64,000 nt of DNA from Chrysaora quinquecirrha (lineage: Eukaryota > Cnidaria > Scyphozoa > Semaeostomeae > Pelagiidae). A model generated the notes under the pieces. That model did not search any database. It was not told the origin of the DNA and worked only from the letters and a program-made list of their open reading frames with translations. The stretch covers positions 1,151,987 through 1,215,986 of the forward strand of contig JACTAT010000013.1 in NCBI GenBank assembly GCA_014526335.1, written 5' to 3'. The translations under genes and the position numbers were made by a program. Shown one piece after another: positions 10,714 through 23,679 of the stretch (position 1 is its first letter; each line of letters begins with the position of its first letter).

Positions 10714-11033
10714 CTAATGAATACAACATCTTAATTTACGAAAATTCTCGTTAATGTTACCTTGGGTCAGCTTACAAGCTTCTGAGCAGAAAAGCACTAA
10801 AGCAGCAAACTTCTGAATACTGAATTCAGCCTGACTGATGAAAACTCTTAAACTCAATGTGCAAAAAAGCAAGGAATTAATGCAACATCTTAATTTAGGA
10901 AGCTTCTCAATAATGTTACCTTGCCAAATTCTGAGTAGTAAAGCACTAACACAGCAAACTTCTGAACACTGAATTCAGCCTGACTGATGAAAACTCTGAA
11001 ACTCACGCAATGTGCAAAAAGCAAGGAATTAAT
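10714..11033. repeat. tandem duplication, about 155-bp unit
   Basis: Two adjacent direct copies of about 158 and 152 bp. Each runs from AACATCTTAATTTA through TAATGTTACCTTG and CTGAATTCAGCCTGACTGAT to GCAAGGAATTAAT. The divergence is a few percent plus a small indel, so the event is fairly young. Nothing coding was seen in either copy. Confidence 0.88.
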
Positions 11034-11239
11034 ACAAGTCGTGTGGCTTGGTTTCGAGACACAAACGAATTGATACTTTAAATTATTAACGATAATTGGC
11101 TAACCATATGTTACGTTCAAAGAATGAATAGCATTTACAATGTTGATAATATCAATGAAGGATTCTTTTACCAATTATGTTAGGTTTGGTTATTGTATTG
11201 TGAGAATTTCCCATGTTTGATGCATCTGACGAGACACTG

Positions 11240-11590
11240 AGTCACGAAAGAAGTTCTCGAGTCACGTGCTTATATCGAAGCTGATTGGCTAGTTGCATCG
11301 TGTGCTTACATCGAAGCTCATTGGTCGTTGGAGTCAAGTGGTGAAATTGAGACTTACTAGTCGGTCAAGTATCCAAGCTTATTGGTCATTAGGTCGCAAT
11401 CTAAACTGAATGCTCGGTCAGGTCATGTGCAGACATCGAAGCTGATTGGTCGGTTGAGTCACGTGCTCAAATCCAGATTTACTGGGTCAGGTCATGTCCT
11501 AGCATGGAAGCTGATTGGTCGGTCGAGTCATTTGCTTAAATCGATGCTTATTGGTCAACCGGGTCACGTGTTCTGGTCAAAAAGGCCCTT
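11240..11590. promoter_or_regulatory. degenerate array of CCAAT and E-box motifs
   Basis: A diverged tandem repeat with the core (GAAGCTGATTGGTC, then GGTCGAGTCACGTGCTTA). ATTGG (CCAAT on the minus strand) occurs six times, near 11283, 11318, 11378, 11446, 11511 and 11555. The palindrome CACGTG occurs near 11263, 11458 and 11565, with CATGTG-like decayed versions between. Paired CCAAT (NF-Y) and CACGTG (USF/MYC class) sites are a known promoter combination, but no gene start is evident nearby, so regulatory function is inference and plain repeat origin is equally possible. Confidence 0.45.
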
Positions 11591-12027
11591 TTCAGAGCGC
11601 GAGTTTCAAAGCACTTCGAAATTCCTCATGTGAAGGGGCTTTGGAGCCGCTTTTGCTCATGAAAAGCGCGAGTAAATATGCCTATTTTTAAAATACAATA
11701 TTGACATATTCCAGCACCGCCTGTTTTGTGTGGGCTGCTTGGATTTACGCAAAATGAAAAGCTTCAGCAAACATTTATCTCTCCGCACATTCGCCGCTCT
11801 GACCATGCCAACGTATCATATAAACATATTGAATTCATGAATGAAATAACAAATAACATAGACGAGAGCAAATAATTAAACCCATAAACACAAGATACTA
11901 GATGTTCTTTTACTTTGTCTTAGACCTAGGTCAAAGAGGGTAGCATTGCTAAAAAAACTTGAGGTTTTCTGCAAATGGCCGAATGACCTTGGCGAATGGC
12001 CTTGTTGCAAAACTTTACTTTTTCTCA

Positions 12028-12186
12028 AGTCTACAGTCCTGGCTAAAATCGCGGCCAAAATCACGTGAGAACTTGTTGGTAGTGTCCCTCTCCCCCAATG
12101 GTTGGGGGAGGGGGCTACATGCTAGCAAATATGCATGTTTCTTGTCTCGATGATTTTGGCCATGATTTTGGCCACGACTGTAGGCC
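12028..12186. repeat. inverted repeat (MITE-like), 35-bp arms
   Basis: The left arm begins CTACAGTCCTGGCTAAAATC. The right arm, reverse-complemented, begins CTACAGTCGTGGCCAAAATC. Each arm holds GGCCAAAATCA repeats. A loop of about 85 bp contains a CCCCCAATGGTTGGGGG hairpin. The structure suggests a small non-autonomous inverted-repeat element. Confidence 0.65.
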
Positions 12187-13156
12187 AAAGATGACAACAT
12201 TAAGTGCTAAAATTTCAGATTTGCTGGTCAGGTTCACCCAACCTTTTTACAATATTTTGACAACTAAATATCATTGTTTGGTGATGATTTAGCTTGCTCT
12301 GATTTCAATAAATGATTGCCATTCCCTGGCAGTGTTTTGTTGCGTTTTGCAAAGTCGGCAGAGGGACAAAAATTTTGCTTGGAACGACAAGAAAAACTAG
12401 ACTAGCCTATTTGTCGCCTGGCAAACGCAACAACGTTTGCTCAGTTAGCTCAGTCCCCTTCAAACCACTGGAAAGTCGGTAGAACATGAAGAATAACTTT
12501 ATTGGTTGCCAATGCTAGCTAGCTGGAAGGCCCTATATTTTTGTATGAATCACATCACTGACATTTTCAAATAGTGAAACAATAGCAGGCAGTGAAAAAG
12601 AATTTCAGCACAGGCAGGCATTGTATATTTGTTTGTATCTAGAATCAAATTCAACTACTGTCTAAATCTCGTACGTACCTCTTAGTATGCTTCAACATGA
12701 AGACATAAACCTGCTAAATTCTTCACTAAAGAGTGGCCTAAAAACCTCTGATTAGAAGCAAGAAAGTGTAACTACCTGAAACTCCATGTAGGCACAGCTG
12801 AACCAATCGTAGGATATTACGATAACATCTATCATAAATCAGAACTTCTTTGGACGTACCGTACACATGCATATTTTGGATGAAACAAACAAATCTCAGT
12901 TGATATTTCATGATAATACAAAGCTTTCCAACTTTACAACAAAGGTGTAAAATACTCAATCAACCAAAATACTGCTAATGTTATCAACTCAAGGTGTTAA
13001 AGAATAACTTAATAAGCTCTGAATGTATTATAGAAAGCATACAAATGTGTCAAGCATTAGGCTAATATATGCAAACATAAATTGAATAGTAACACCTTGT
13101 TTGGACATCTGTCGTAAGTTTTGGCTCTGAAAAGTGGAATCATACTAATTATTCGC

Positions 13157-13385
13157 TAGATTTTTCCACAAGTGGCATACCACGATAGATGGGATTCGAA
13201 CCTGGACTGCAAGACCAGAGATCCAACGATGTTTCCACTGAGCTGAAGAGCTCAATGAAATCGCGAGTAATTCTCCATGTCATACAACCCAAGGTTCTCC
13301 TCACGTTTGACTGATATTCACAACAGAGCACAAGGCCTGGGCCTAGGCATCCCCTAGGCATTCCAGGCCTTAATAAGCGAATGAC
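13157..13385 (-). mobile_element. tRNA-derived SINE, family B
   Basis: Read on the minus strand, the head has a TAGCTCAGTGG-like A box (here CAGCTCAGTGG), then GGATCTCTGGTC, a B box GGTTCGAATCCC and the stem end GTGGTATGCC. The layout is tRNA-like, followed by a body with CAAACGTGAGGAGAACCTTG. Further copies lie at 38238-38393, 54313-54500 and 54513-54740. A functional tRNA is unlikely because the acceptor stem does not pair and the body continues. Confidence 0.75.
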
Positions 13386-13399
13386 TAAACTACACGGTA

Positions 13400-16300
13400 G
13401 CCACACTACTGTATAGGCCTACTCAATTCTAAACTCTTTAAGTATCATTATCAAGTACTACAAACACTAACACAATGTTGGTTAGGGAGTTGAGTTTCCG
13501 GACAACTTTGGTTTCGCCCTAAACCGAGAATTCAATCTTAAAAAACCACCTAACAATCTTTATTGATGAGAGCTAGGAAATTAGGGATGGTTTTTTAGCT
13601 ATATTGATAGCAAGATTCTCGGATAGACTGCACCTTGGCGTTCGGCACTTTAATTTCCGTTGATTTAGTTGAAATCGCAAAACATAAACCGAGTGTCTTC
13701 GATCAGCTAACATGTGGCTAGCCAGTACGACATCGTTGTTAATTTTAATCAAACAGAATTGATATGATTCAGGCATACAGTAGTCAAAACTTTATGAATA
13801 ACAGCCTGATAACAGGGCGATTGCTGTTCTCGGTAAAACCACAGGTCTACCTGCGCTATTTACATCAGTATATGCAGGGAGAGGCAATCACTGCTTATAG
13901 AGGTAGCTACACAGATGGACAAATCATTCCCTGGAAATCAAGAGACATTTCACTGGAAGACCTGGAAACGATTCTTTATGTATAATCTCTTTTTGGCGAT
14001 AAAATTCTGTGAAACAGTTCCGATGGATTGCTTTTATAAGGAAATAAGTTTATCGTGCTAGCGAATCCCCGTTTAATGCTTCTCCTGGTCATGATTAGTC
14101 ATCAACATGATCGTGATAAAAATTCAACAGCGATCATAATCACTATCAAAAGAAACACGATCAAGCCTGATATAAAGCGATTGATGATAAGATGATTCAT
14201 ATCTCTTGATGAATCAAAAGCAAATCAAAGTAAACAACACAGATGTGTTTGTGGTAGTGATTCGTAAGCCGAATGCGACAGGTAGAGCTAATTAACAGGT
14301 ATCTGACGTTCGTAAGCGAAAGCCCATTGAATAGAACTCTCATGAAGTAGCTACATAATGTTCTGATATAGATATCCAAGATATAGGCCCCAAATATCAG
14401 CGACACACGAGGAAGCATTCAATTTTGACAAAGTTTGCTTTAAATGCATGCAGCGTAGAACTAAAAGCCTACACTTTATTTATAAGGAACACCCTAAGGA
14501 ACTCTGGCTGAAAATTCCCAAAAAACTAAGGAACTTTAAGGCACTGTCGAAACTCAGATGAAAAACTAAGAATAACTATTTTCAAGAACAAGACGGTTTA
14601 CATATACAATTAAATAACCGAATAAACAACCTATTTCCCATCTCACTTAACCAAAAAACTCCATTAGTTAGAACAAAGCAAATTTCGATGGATTTGCTGT
14701 GAAAATTAGTATTGAAACATAGTTAACGACTAGTAACAGGGTAAGGACCTTTCAGCCGAGCTTTCAGTCTCATTTTTTCAAAAAATTAAGGAGCTCCAGC
14801 CTCAACTCAGACCAAGGTTCCTTAAAAAAAAACGTGTACTAACAAACTATGCAATGACACTCTATGGCCTATTTCTACGATTAAAACTAGCCTAACAAAC
14901 ACTAGCTAGAAACTAGACTCCTTCTATAGATGGTAAACTTACTAGAAATCTTAATCCTAAATCAGCAACGAACCTCTATTATCAATCAGCAAATAACGGA
15001 CAAAAGACCACCATTCTCCATATGAAATATCTTTTAGATATTGTACTGCAAATTGCCATTCATGCAAATGTTTTTAAACGCAAAATCAGACCAAGCATCA
15101 GCAAATGCTTTATGTATCATGAAAGTAAAGACATTAGAATTGATAAAACAGAACATACCTCTATGATAGACTTGTAGTATATTCTTTGATCAACAAACTC
15201 CGAGATCAAACAAAACGCACTGTAAGTACAATTCTCCGCTTTGTATATCCGACTGTTTTAACAAATTACGATTCCAGCCTGCCAAGTAAAAATCGAGAAA
15301 TAAATTACACGATTCATTCCATTACAAGCTGAGCCAAAGAGACCATCTGGTTTTTAAATAATTAGAAGAAAATATTAGACAATTGCACGCAAAAGAACCC
15401 TGTTGCGTATGAAAATAACAAAACAAACATCCAACGATTTTTCTTATACGCCTCTTTTGTGGCTGACAACTGATTTAAACGGGGCTAACTGTGAGCTCTG
15501 TTTTGATAATACGCTCCAAGCCCTTGCTCGCTGGCCTAGAACCGTGGACGGCTTCTACATCGGCAATCTGATGTGGGAAGAGTAGCGCTAGGTAGAACCG
15601 CAAAGGCATTCGACTCACCATCCTAGAGTCGTAAGCTCGAACTTCGCGGAGATTCTTTAAACAAGATACAGTTGTCACAGCAGAATTGTCGGTAGTTAAG
15701 GTCCCATGCTATTCGCAGTATATTCACAATGATTGATAGTTCGCCTGTTTTCTAGAGTTGAGAACAGGACAGCGCTACTAAAGAAAGTAAATTCTAATTT
15801 GTTTCTAGCTTCACAAAGCCTTGTAATGTTCTTAGCATGTTCTTAACTTTTCAGCCTCTAAAGCCTTATGTTCTAACATACTTTGTTTTTATAAAAAAAA
15901 CGTGCATTCTACTGATCTGGCACACACACGATGCACTTCTACATTAACTATCTCCTGACTGATCCCACAACTGCATTAGCGAAAAAAGAAAGATTTGCTA
16001 CTTGCAGTAACGCTAGTAATAACGTCATTTAGGAACTGGAGGAGTTAATAACAAGATAGCTCAGAGACAGCAGTTACAAATGGCATATGAATACCTTCAA
16101 CGGTAAAATGAAAAAAGCACGACTTTTACAAGAAGGAGTCTGCTAAATCTTGTTAACGAAGTTGTCAAAACAGGTAGAAGTCTTTGTCTTCAATAGATGC
16201 AGAAAATTTAGAAGAAATTTTGCTAATTGTTGTAGAAAAGTGGGAGGTAGCACATGTAGTTTCTATACAGGTTTCGGAAATTTTGGCTTATCATGCATGC

Positions 16301-17450
16301 TTTTGAGAGCAACAAGACGTGACCTCTGTAACTCGAATGCGGCTTACGACGAACTCCATTAATAAATCGAACACCTTTTGACTCCTTTGATACCCAAAAC
16401 ATATATTCACTTCTCTTACTCGAACTCGGGACAATAACTCAGAGGTGAGCACTCTCACAAGGATGCAAACTTTCCAAGTGAGTAATGAAACAACAACAAG
16501 AACTATAAACGTCGCAGCAATAACAACAGCAACAACAACCTCAACAGCAACAACAACAATGAACGATGAATCATGAAGGAAATAAGAATATCTATGCTTG
16601 GTATGAGGAAGTATAATGCGTAAAGGCGGCTTATGACAGAGCACGACACAGGGCAGCGAGGTCTGCGGTCTTGTATGAGTGGCGAGAAAGACCAAAGAAA
16701 GATTACTAAGAAAAGCCTATTGTCTAAATATAAGTAAAAAGCAAAGAGACCCATAGACCGCTGTTGATCATACATATAATAAAACAATATTGGAGAATTT
16801 GAAATTGGGCATTGAAGTTCAGCTACCTACGTTCCTAAGTAAGCTTCTGCAAACATATTTACTTTCAAACCCGTTGAATAGAATGAATTATTTATTGAGC
16901 TTATACAAATCAACTTCAGTACATCTGCCGATGGTCAAGGCATAAAAACCGGACCAACAGGAGCTGAAAACACAGTGATGAGATTGCAACGTTTGGAGGC
17001 AAGGAAACAACCGATTTCTAAAAATAGGCATATACAAAATAAATAGATGCAGGTTGCAAACAAATAGATCAAAAGAAAAGACCTAACAAAATCATCTTCC
17101 TCTACTTCTAAAAGGATACTTAAAATGCATTTCCGGACAAGAACTGTACCATCCTGGAGACAGTATCGTCGAGAGGGGGGCCGAACCCCCTTGATAAATT
17201 CCGCCTTAGTCAATTGTTTCGATCTGTTTCTGACGTGTATACTCTTGAGGAGAGTCAGACGAAAGAAACGTTTAAGTATATGTCAAAAAATGTTCCATTG
17301 TTTCTTCCAATTTTGTACTGAAATTATATACTGCTCAAAGACTACTGCTCAAAGACTACTTTGATAGTACTGAACGCAAACAGTTTCTCAAATTTTCGAA
17401 AACTTTTGTAAAAATCTCTCTTGTCCCCAAGGGCCTTATGTAAAGTGGAG
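13400..17450. other. intergenic, no supported gene
   Basis: No coding exon with family similarity was found. A 73-codon frame at 13764-13985 and a 60-codon frame at 15403-15585 have real-looking composition but no recognisable motif and no splice partners. A CAA/CAG run sits at 16496-16560. Possible decayed tRNA-like B boxes (GTTCGAGTAAG on minus near 16420, AAGTTCGAGCTT on minus near 15635) hint at old SINE fragments. Confidence 0.5.
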
Positions 17451-17452
17451 TT

Positions 17453-17614
17453 GCTGTGACGCCTTTGTGTAATCCACCTGACCCGTGGTGTCAGGAGCTC
17501 AATGTGGTCAGGGTCCGAACCCAGCCTCTGCAGCGTCACAGCCAGAGTCGAAATCTCGATTAGTTAACCTACTACTGAGATCCTAGCAACTGGCGCTAAA
17601 ACACCATTCCATGG
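17453..17614 (+). mobile_element. tRNA-derived SINE, family A
   Basis: The element starts GCTGTGACGCC, with TTGTGTAATCCACCTGAC as a decayed A-box region and GGTCCGAACCC as the B box. It closes with GCAGCGTCACAGCC, which can pair with the start, then a body ATTAGTTAACCTACTACTGA ending in CTAAAACACCATTCC. Other copies are at 41892-42049 (minus), 46614-46785 (plus) and 59988-60181 (minus), so the family boundaries are fixed by comparison within this window. Confidence 0.85.
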
Positions 17615-17874
17615 TCTGGTTTTTATCAGATTCTACGAAGAAGAAACATGATCCAGAACATGAATAGGAACAGCACAAATAAAGCACTCCCGAAATCTTT
17701 ACTTTGGAATTAAATGTCTTGATAAGAAGTTAATTGCTTGGCTAAGACTTTAAAAAGCTTTTGTTGTTTCGACTTTTCAAATGTTGTGTGGACTCAGCTA
17801 AAATTTTGTGTGGCAAAAACAAAATCAGTTGTCGCTGATTCTTTCATCAGGCATTTTCCAAAACATTACAGTAT

Positions 17875-18350
17875 GTGATGATGATATTGGTGATGATGAT
17901 CATGATGATGGTGATTATGATTAGATGATTATGAAGATCACGATGATGGTGATGACGATTATGACGTTGACGACGATGATGATGATGATGATGAGATGAT
18001 TATGATGTTGATAATGATGATAATAATAATAACGACTATCACAGTGATCATGATTACTATGATGAGGTTAATGATGATGGTGATGATGATGATGATAACG
18101 ATGATGATGATGGTGAAAACAATGATGATGATGATAATAATTATGATAATTATGACGATCACAGAAATCATGATGCTTATGATGAAATTGAAGGTGCTGA
18201 TGATAATGGCAATAATGATAATGATAATGATCATGATAGCTGTGATATTAACGATAATGTTGATGATGACGATAATGATCACGGTGATGATAACGAGTGA
18301 TGATCCTGGTCATTATAATCATGATTGCGGTGACCTTGGCTTATGGCGAT
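17875..18350. repeat. (GAT)n microsatellite
   Basis: About 450 bp of imperfect GAT/ATG repeats with GATCATGAT interruptions. It is the complement-strand counterpart of the CAT arrays at 7949, 9285 and 21000. Long Met/Ile/Asp frames over it are artefacts. Confidence 0.9.
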
Positions 18351-20980
18351 AAAATAACGATCACACTGTCATAATGGTCATGATAATAACGGGAATTGTC
18401 AGTGCGATCGGTTATATGGCAGTCGCTATACGTTAAAACCCTCTCTTATCCAAAACAAGGGATAAGGGGCCACTACCGTGTCTACTGTCATAGCTTAGCA
18501 TAGTACAGCATTGCTGCAGAGTCAAAACAATACAACTCTGATAAAACTGTTGCACCACAAATGATTATAAGGTACAATCGCGTAGAGGAACTGGGAATAA
18601 ACCAAAAAGACAACAGAGAATTATCAAGAAAACCACGAAAAGCAAAAATTGAGAAGATAACTACTTACTCAGAAAACCAGATGAGCTTTTATCTTAATCG
18701 ATAAAAAAGATCAATTCAGATCTTATCAATTATCCGAAAATCTTTGAACGGAGCCAGGATTTTAGCGATATATCAGTTTAGAAACAGTCTGTTCAGCTCA
18801 TATCTGTCCTCAAGAATGATTTCAAGATCTTAAAACCAGATGTCTTAAAAGCTAAATGTATTCATCATTAGAAATTATACCGATGTAATAGGACGTCTTA
18901 TCGCCAAGCCATTACTGGGAAGTCACCGGCAGCTTATAGATTATTCTCTAAAGAGGATTCCTTCTCCGTCAGGCAATATGCAAGTAAACATTTTGATTCT
19001 TTACAGCGCTATGACCTCGTTTTCTCACTGAGATAACAAGCAGAACACTGTATAGTTGAACTATTTCTAATTAGCTATTGATTGAAAAGAAATCTTTCTC
19101 TCTTTTCTGCAACACAAGGGTCTATCACTCCCACCCAGTCTTCTTAAAAAATCCATTACTAAAACAGTTTGCTTTCCTTTTCCAACGGAGGTCAAATCAG
19201 CAATTTTTAAGGGTTATATCCGAGCCCTTAAGCAGGAAAAGTTGGACATTCAAGGTTTTGCCTGCGCAATAAGTCATTTACGAGAGGTGATTGGCCAGGC
19301 AATGTAGACTTGCTTCCCAAGTCTCTAACTTTCGCTCACATTGAATTGAATCAATGTTGTTGTTGTTCGCTTCAGTCATGCAATTCAATTCAATAGCGAT
19401 AACTACGACTCATGTAGTAAGTCTACAGGCAATGCACCAATTCTTCGGCGAAAACTGCTGCAGAGTAAGAAGAAAAGACAAGCAACCAGAGAAATAAAAA
19501 GAGGGACTTGGATGGGTGGGAAAGTTGTGAAATCTTTGATTTTCCACGTCCTCCAATGATCTTGAAGTTGAAAACTGATCGATCTGTAGCAAGCAAATGC
19601 CACATTGTTTAATAAAAGGGATTATGGGATATAGTAGCTATGACTGTTCCCTTCTGCAAACTACCCAATCAAAGATCTTCATTTCTCCTGTATAATTTTC
19701 GTCTAAACTTATAGTTTTTCGGTAAAATATCAAAGGCTAACTTAATGACGCGGATTCCTACAATGGCTTAGAGAACAGACTACTTTCAATTTTAACTTGC
19801 CAAAGCAGAGTCAATGACTGTAGAGGTCTTCAAAGGAGATTTCTGCAGGTCTGCTGGCATAGAAAGGGGAGAAAGCAGCAGGCTAACGTAACTAATACAA
19901 TCAGAAATTAACCTAGCCAAACCAAACCTAATAAAACCGAACTGAACCAAGCCATATACATACCATATGCATATATGCATATATACAATGACAAACAAGA
20001 CCAGGCCAAACAAGGCCAGACCTGTCCATGCCAACACAAACCAAACCGAACAGAACAGAGCCATATCATACTATACAGTCAATACAATGACAGACCAGAC
20101 AAGACCAGACCAGACAAGACCAGACCATACCATACCAGACCATAAAAACCGAACTGAACCAAACCAAACAGAATCATATCAAATGAACAAAATCGAACCG
20201 GCTTGAATTTCGTCAAACTTAGTCCTGCTGATTTAAATCAGAATTGAAATGGGAATGAAGGTAATCATCGGATAGGAATTTCAAGAAAGATAACCAATTT
20301 TAGCTAAATTAAGACGAGACATATACTCAGAGAACTAGCGCAGACTGACCAGGGTACACTTCACAAAGAATCTCTCGCGAATCAAGAACTGAAATTATCA
20401 TGGTGAGATTAAAGTTATCTTACCTTACAAAGATCTGGCTGGTGACTGAACTGCATCAATATGAAGATTCATTCAACTGAGATTCGGATTTCACATTCAG
20501 GACCTACAAGAAGAATTAGAAATTGAAAATTTGAATCAAAGCAGAAACACAGTGACGGAAAAAGACTACTTTGTAGCTTATCAATATTATGCCTTATATT
20601 TGATATTTTAGTTTATATATATATATCTATATAATACATTCACCCAATGTTTTTAGAATTTTCGGTAAAAAACCCATCCGGACAGGCGGGATCTTTTTCC
20701 TCGTATAATCAGGCCATTTAAGACATTCAGATCAGACAGCACAAGCAACTGAAATTCTGCTTATGTTTGTATTCATATGCGCAGTTGCTGTATTCTCAGC
20801 TTTAAAAATAATCTGAGAAAACGGCAGAAACTGACAGCATAGTAACTCCTTCTTGTTGTAAATATAAATAAATGCATTCTGAGCACCGAGCCTCGCTAGC
20901 TTTGCGGTGGTGGCGCTAGAGGGAGCAGGGGTTGCAGCCCTCACGTAGGAAGCAGCTAGAGCCCCCGTCATAAAACAAGT
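18351..20980. other. intergenic with short low-complexity arrays
   Basis: No supported gene. 19920-20200 is a loose pentamer/decamer repeat of ACCAAAC/GACCAGACCAGACAA type. A TATATA run lies near 20618. Frames at 19403-19603 and 20732-20971 have no recognisable domain. A palindromic CATATGCATATATGCATAT sits at 19965-19983. Confidence 0.55.
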
Positions 20981-20994
20981 GTATTCTACCCAAT

Positions 20995-21043
20995 CATGAC
21001 CATCATCATCATGACCACCACCACCACCAGCAACACCACCACC

Positions 21044-21096
<53 letters not shown>

Positions 21097-21275
21097 TACA
21101 TCATCATTATTATCATCATCATCATCATCATCATCATCAACAACATCATCGACGTTTTCACTCTAACCATCATCATCATCATCATCATTGGTAATCACCA
21201 TGATCATGCATGATCGTGATCGTCAAGATTATCATGATCATGATGATCACCATCATCATCTATCAATGAAACTAT
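20995..21275. repeat. (CAT)n/(CAC)n microsatellite
   Basis: CATCATCATCATGACCACCA opens into a (CAC)n block, then long (CAT)n, then GATCATGATCGTGATCGTCA. It has the same composition as the other arrays in the window, but its flanks do not match the duplicated pair at 7949 and 9285. Confidence 0.9.
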
Positions 21276-23450
21276 CATAACAACAGACAACAGACTATCC
21301 AGCTATACTTGCCGAAAAATGCCTCTACTCATTTCAAGAAGAATCGGCACAAAATTAACCCTAAATTATCGGATGGACGCCCCCGTATGTTAGGTCCCTG
21401 AGTGACCCTCTGGGCCGTCTTCCCCCTGAAGGAGATGTGTGAGTGTGACGTATGTTTTGAACCCTAAGCAGTGCCTCAAATCGAGATTGCAATTCCATAG
21501 TCCATTCAGGCAATTCAAGTTGAGGCTCCATCACGCAGCAAAAAATTATAAACATCGGTTTTTAACAAATTGCGTGAAGTCATCAAAAACCTATTGAGCT
21601 ATACAGCACAGTACCACAGACACTTCTTTGGTAAAGAAAAGAAACGAAAAATAATATAAATAAATAATTATTTTCAAAATTTCCATCAATATGAATTCGT
21701 GCTGGTTGGTAAAGATGATATAAATAGGAGTTGAGAGACTGAATGAATACAATCTTAGTCCTATTAAGTTTCTTAAATTAAGGCCTTTCACTTCAATGAT
21801 AACTTAACTTGACTTCAACCTGGAATTCAAGTAACAGTTAAGGTAGCCTTAATCTTCAACTCTAACTTACAGATATCTAACTTTAGATAATTTTCTTTCA
21901 GCAGAGCGTGAGCAGTCTGCAATAGTCTTAAAGCTTGAGAATGCTTCATACAGTAGACAATACAGTAGATACTGTTAGAAACTTTCTGGTGCTTGTTTCC
22001 AAAAGTACAACAGAAATGTCTCTTCAAATTAAAGGGCAATTAAAATGAATTTCGTCCAGAGAGAGGAGAAAAATTCGGGCTTTTAGGTCCAGAAAAAGGC
22101 GCAGTACGAAGGATTTCAATTTCACTAGCACCAAAACCATTATTACTGGTTCTCGAGGCAGTGATACTCAGCTCTCACAAAGATCTCCCGTGGAAAAATG
22201 TCTATAAGCATTGATAGCACCTTAAAATAATCAACAGTCAGGTCACTAAAGGAAATGCTTAGAAATTTCGTACCCGTGCATAGCAGGAAATCTTATTTTT
22301 AACTCGTTATCCTGAAAATTTCCAAGTCCATATACAATACTTTCAGAAGGCCATCGATTTTCGCATAAAAATATGCCTTGTCCAACTGCAAACGAAACTT
22401 TTTGCTGTCGAATTTTCGACAAGTCAAGTCACACACCAAAAACCCCTCGATCAAAATTGTTTTAAGTTAATAATAAATAAATAAAAACTTAAGTAATTAA
22501 CTAATAACTCAACATAAAACTATGAACGTTGTTGTTCTTTATGAAAAATATTTATGACAAATCGTGCGCGTTCGATAGCACAAAGTTGACTTAGAAGAAA
22601 TAAGGCTGCGTCGAACCTTGTCGAATTTCAGAACGTCGAAACATTTCAAACTCTACCATCAAAACCTCAACCAAAAACATGGATTAAGCATATCTGTGGA
22701 ATCTTACAGTCTAGTAAGGAAATTTAGCTTGGGATAGGAACTATGAAATTGCAAAATTGATCATAAAATTACAATTTATAACGAACATACCTGGAATTTA
22801 AACATTTGAAGCGATTAACTTCGATTTCTAGGTTTTGGTTAGCAAAATGTCGGTAAATGTTTCCATCAGAAAAAAACTGAAACCACTATTCAATGTCAGG
22901 ATGAATGTCGAACCAGATGGTTGATGAATAAATCATGATAAAAAACTCGATAATGGACGTCATGACCAAATCAGTGTTATCATGGACAATTCAGAATAAG
23001 GTTTATTGAGCATGCAAGTCGAAACATAGAATTTGAGGAATGAATTGGACTTGCTGTGTGGCTTTGCTTTATGAACCAGTCCGTCATTGACGTTTTTCAT
23101 ATATTAGAGTCGACAACTTTGATACTTAGCTACTTAGCAAGCACCTGCAGCAATTAAAAGATCTATGTAGCCTACAATAGCTCAATATAACCAGTCCATA
23201 ATCTTATAGGTAATGACTTTTAAGTGCTATGTAGGAGTTTTGGTAGAGTTTTGGACAACAACCATGTTAAACATTACTTAAGTCAATGTTTATTGCTTTG
23301 TGTTTGACTGGGAAAAACTTGCAAAATTCTGAAAAACCATGGACTTAGCAGAGACTGAGAGATACTTGCCTGTCAAACGCAAAACATCGAAAAAGTAGAT
23401 TTAGCAGGTTCGAGCTAGCTTTAGATTCAGATTTTATTTCCAAACATAAG
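21276..23450. other. intergenic, nothing recognised
   Basis: AT-rich DNA with no supported exon on either strand. Short frames at 21361-21555 (minus) and 21827-22039 (minus) carry no domain I recognise and lack convincing splice context. Confidence 0.5.
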
Positions 23451-23453
23451 GTT

Positions 23454-23676
23454 CTGGCCAAACAATCAAACATTGCATGTCAAACATTTGAAATTTGTTC
23501 AAACACTACTGTATGTTTGAACATTTGGCCACGTTAGAAACATTTCTTGACAAGCATGAATGAGCATGAATTGATAAAGTTCAAAAACATCTTTTGCTTG
23601 ATGCAATCAAGAAATGTTTGATGTGCAAGCAAATTTCAAATGTTTGATAAACAATGTTTGATCGTTATGGCCCTGG
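23454..23676. mobile_element. MITE with about 45-bp terminal inverted repeats
   Basis: The left end CTGGCCAAACAATCAAACAT continues to CAAACATTTGAAATTTG. The right end, reverse-complemented, starts CCAGGGCCATAACGATCAAA and converges on the same AACATTTGAAATTTG. The interior repeats TGTTTGA and TTTGGCCACGTT. Related sequence follows directly at 23680-23860 and recurs at 24313-24815 and 41228-41340. Confidence 0.75.
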
Positions 23677-23679
23677 CTA

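Noticed and set aside
13764..13985. 73-codon plus-strand frame with ordinary composition
   Set aside because: A genuine ATG is present but there is no recognisable motif, no splice partner and no flanking gene context; not enough to call a gene.
17959..18352. Met/Ile-rich frames on both strands
   Set aside because: (GAT)n microsatellite; the composition is dictated by the repeat.
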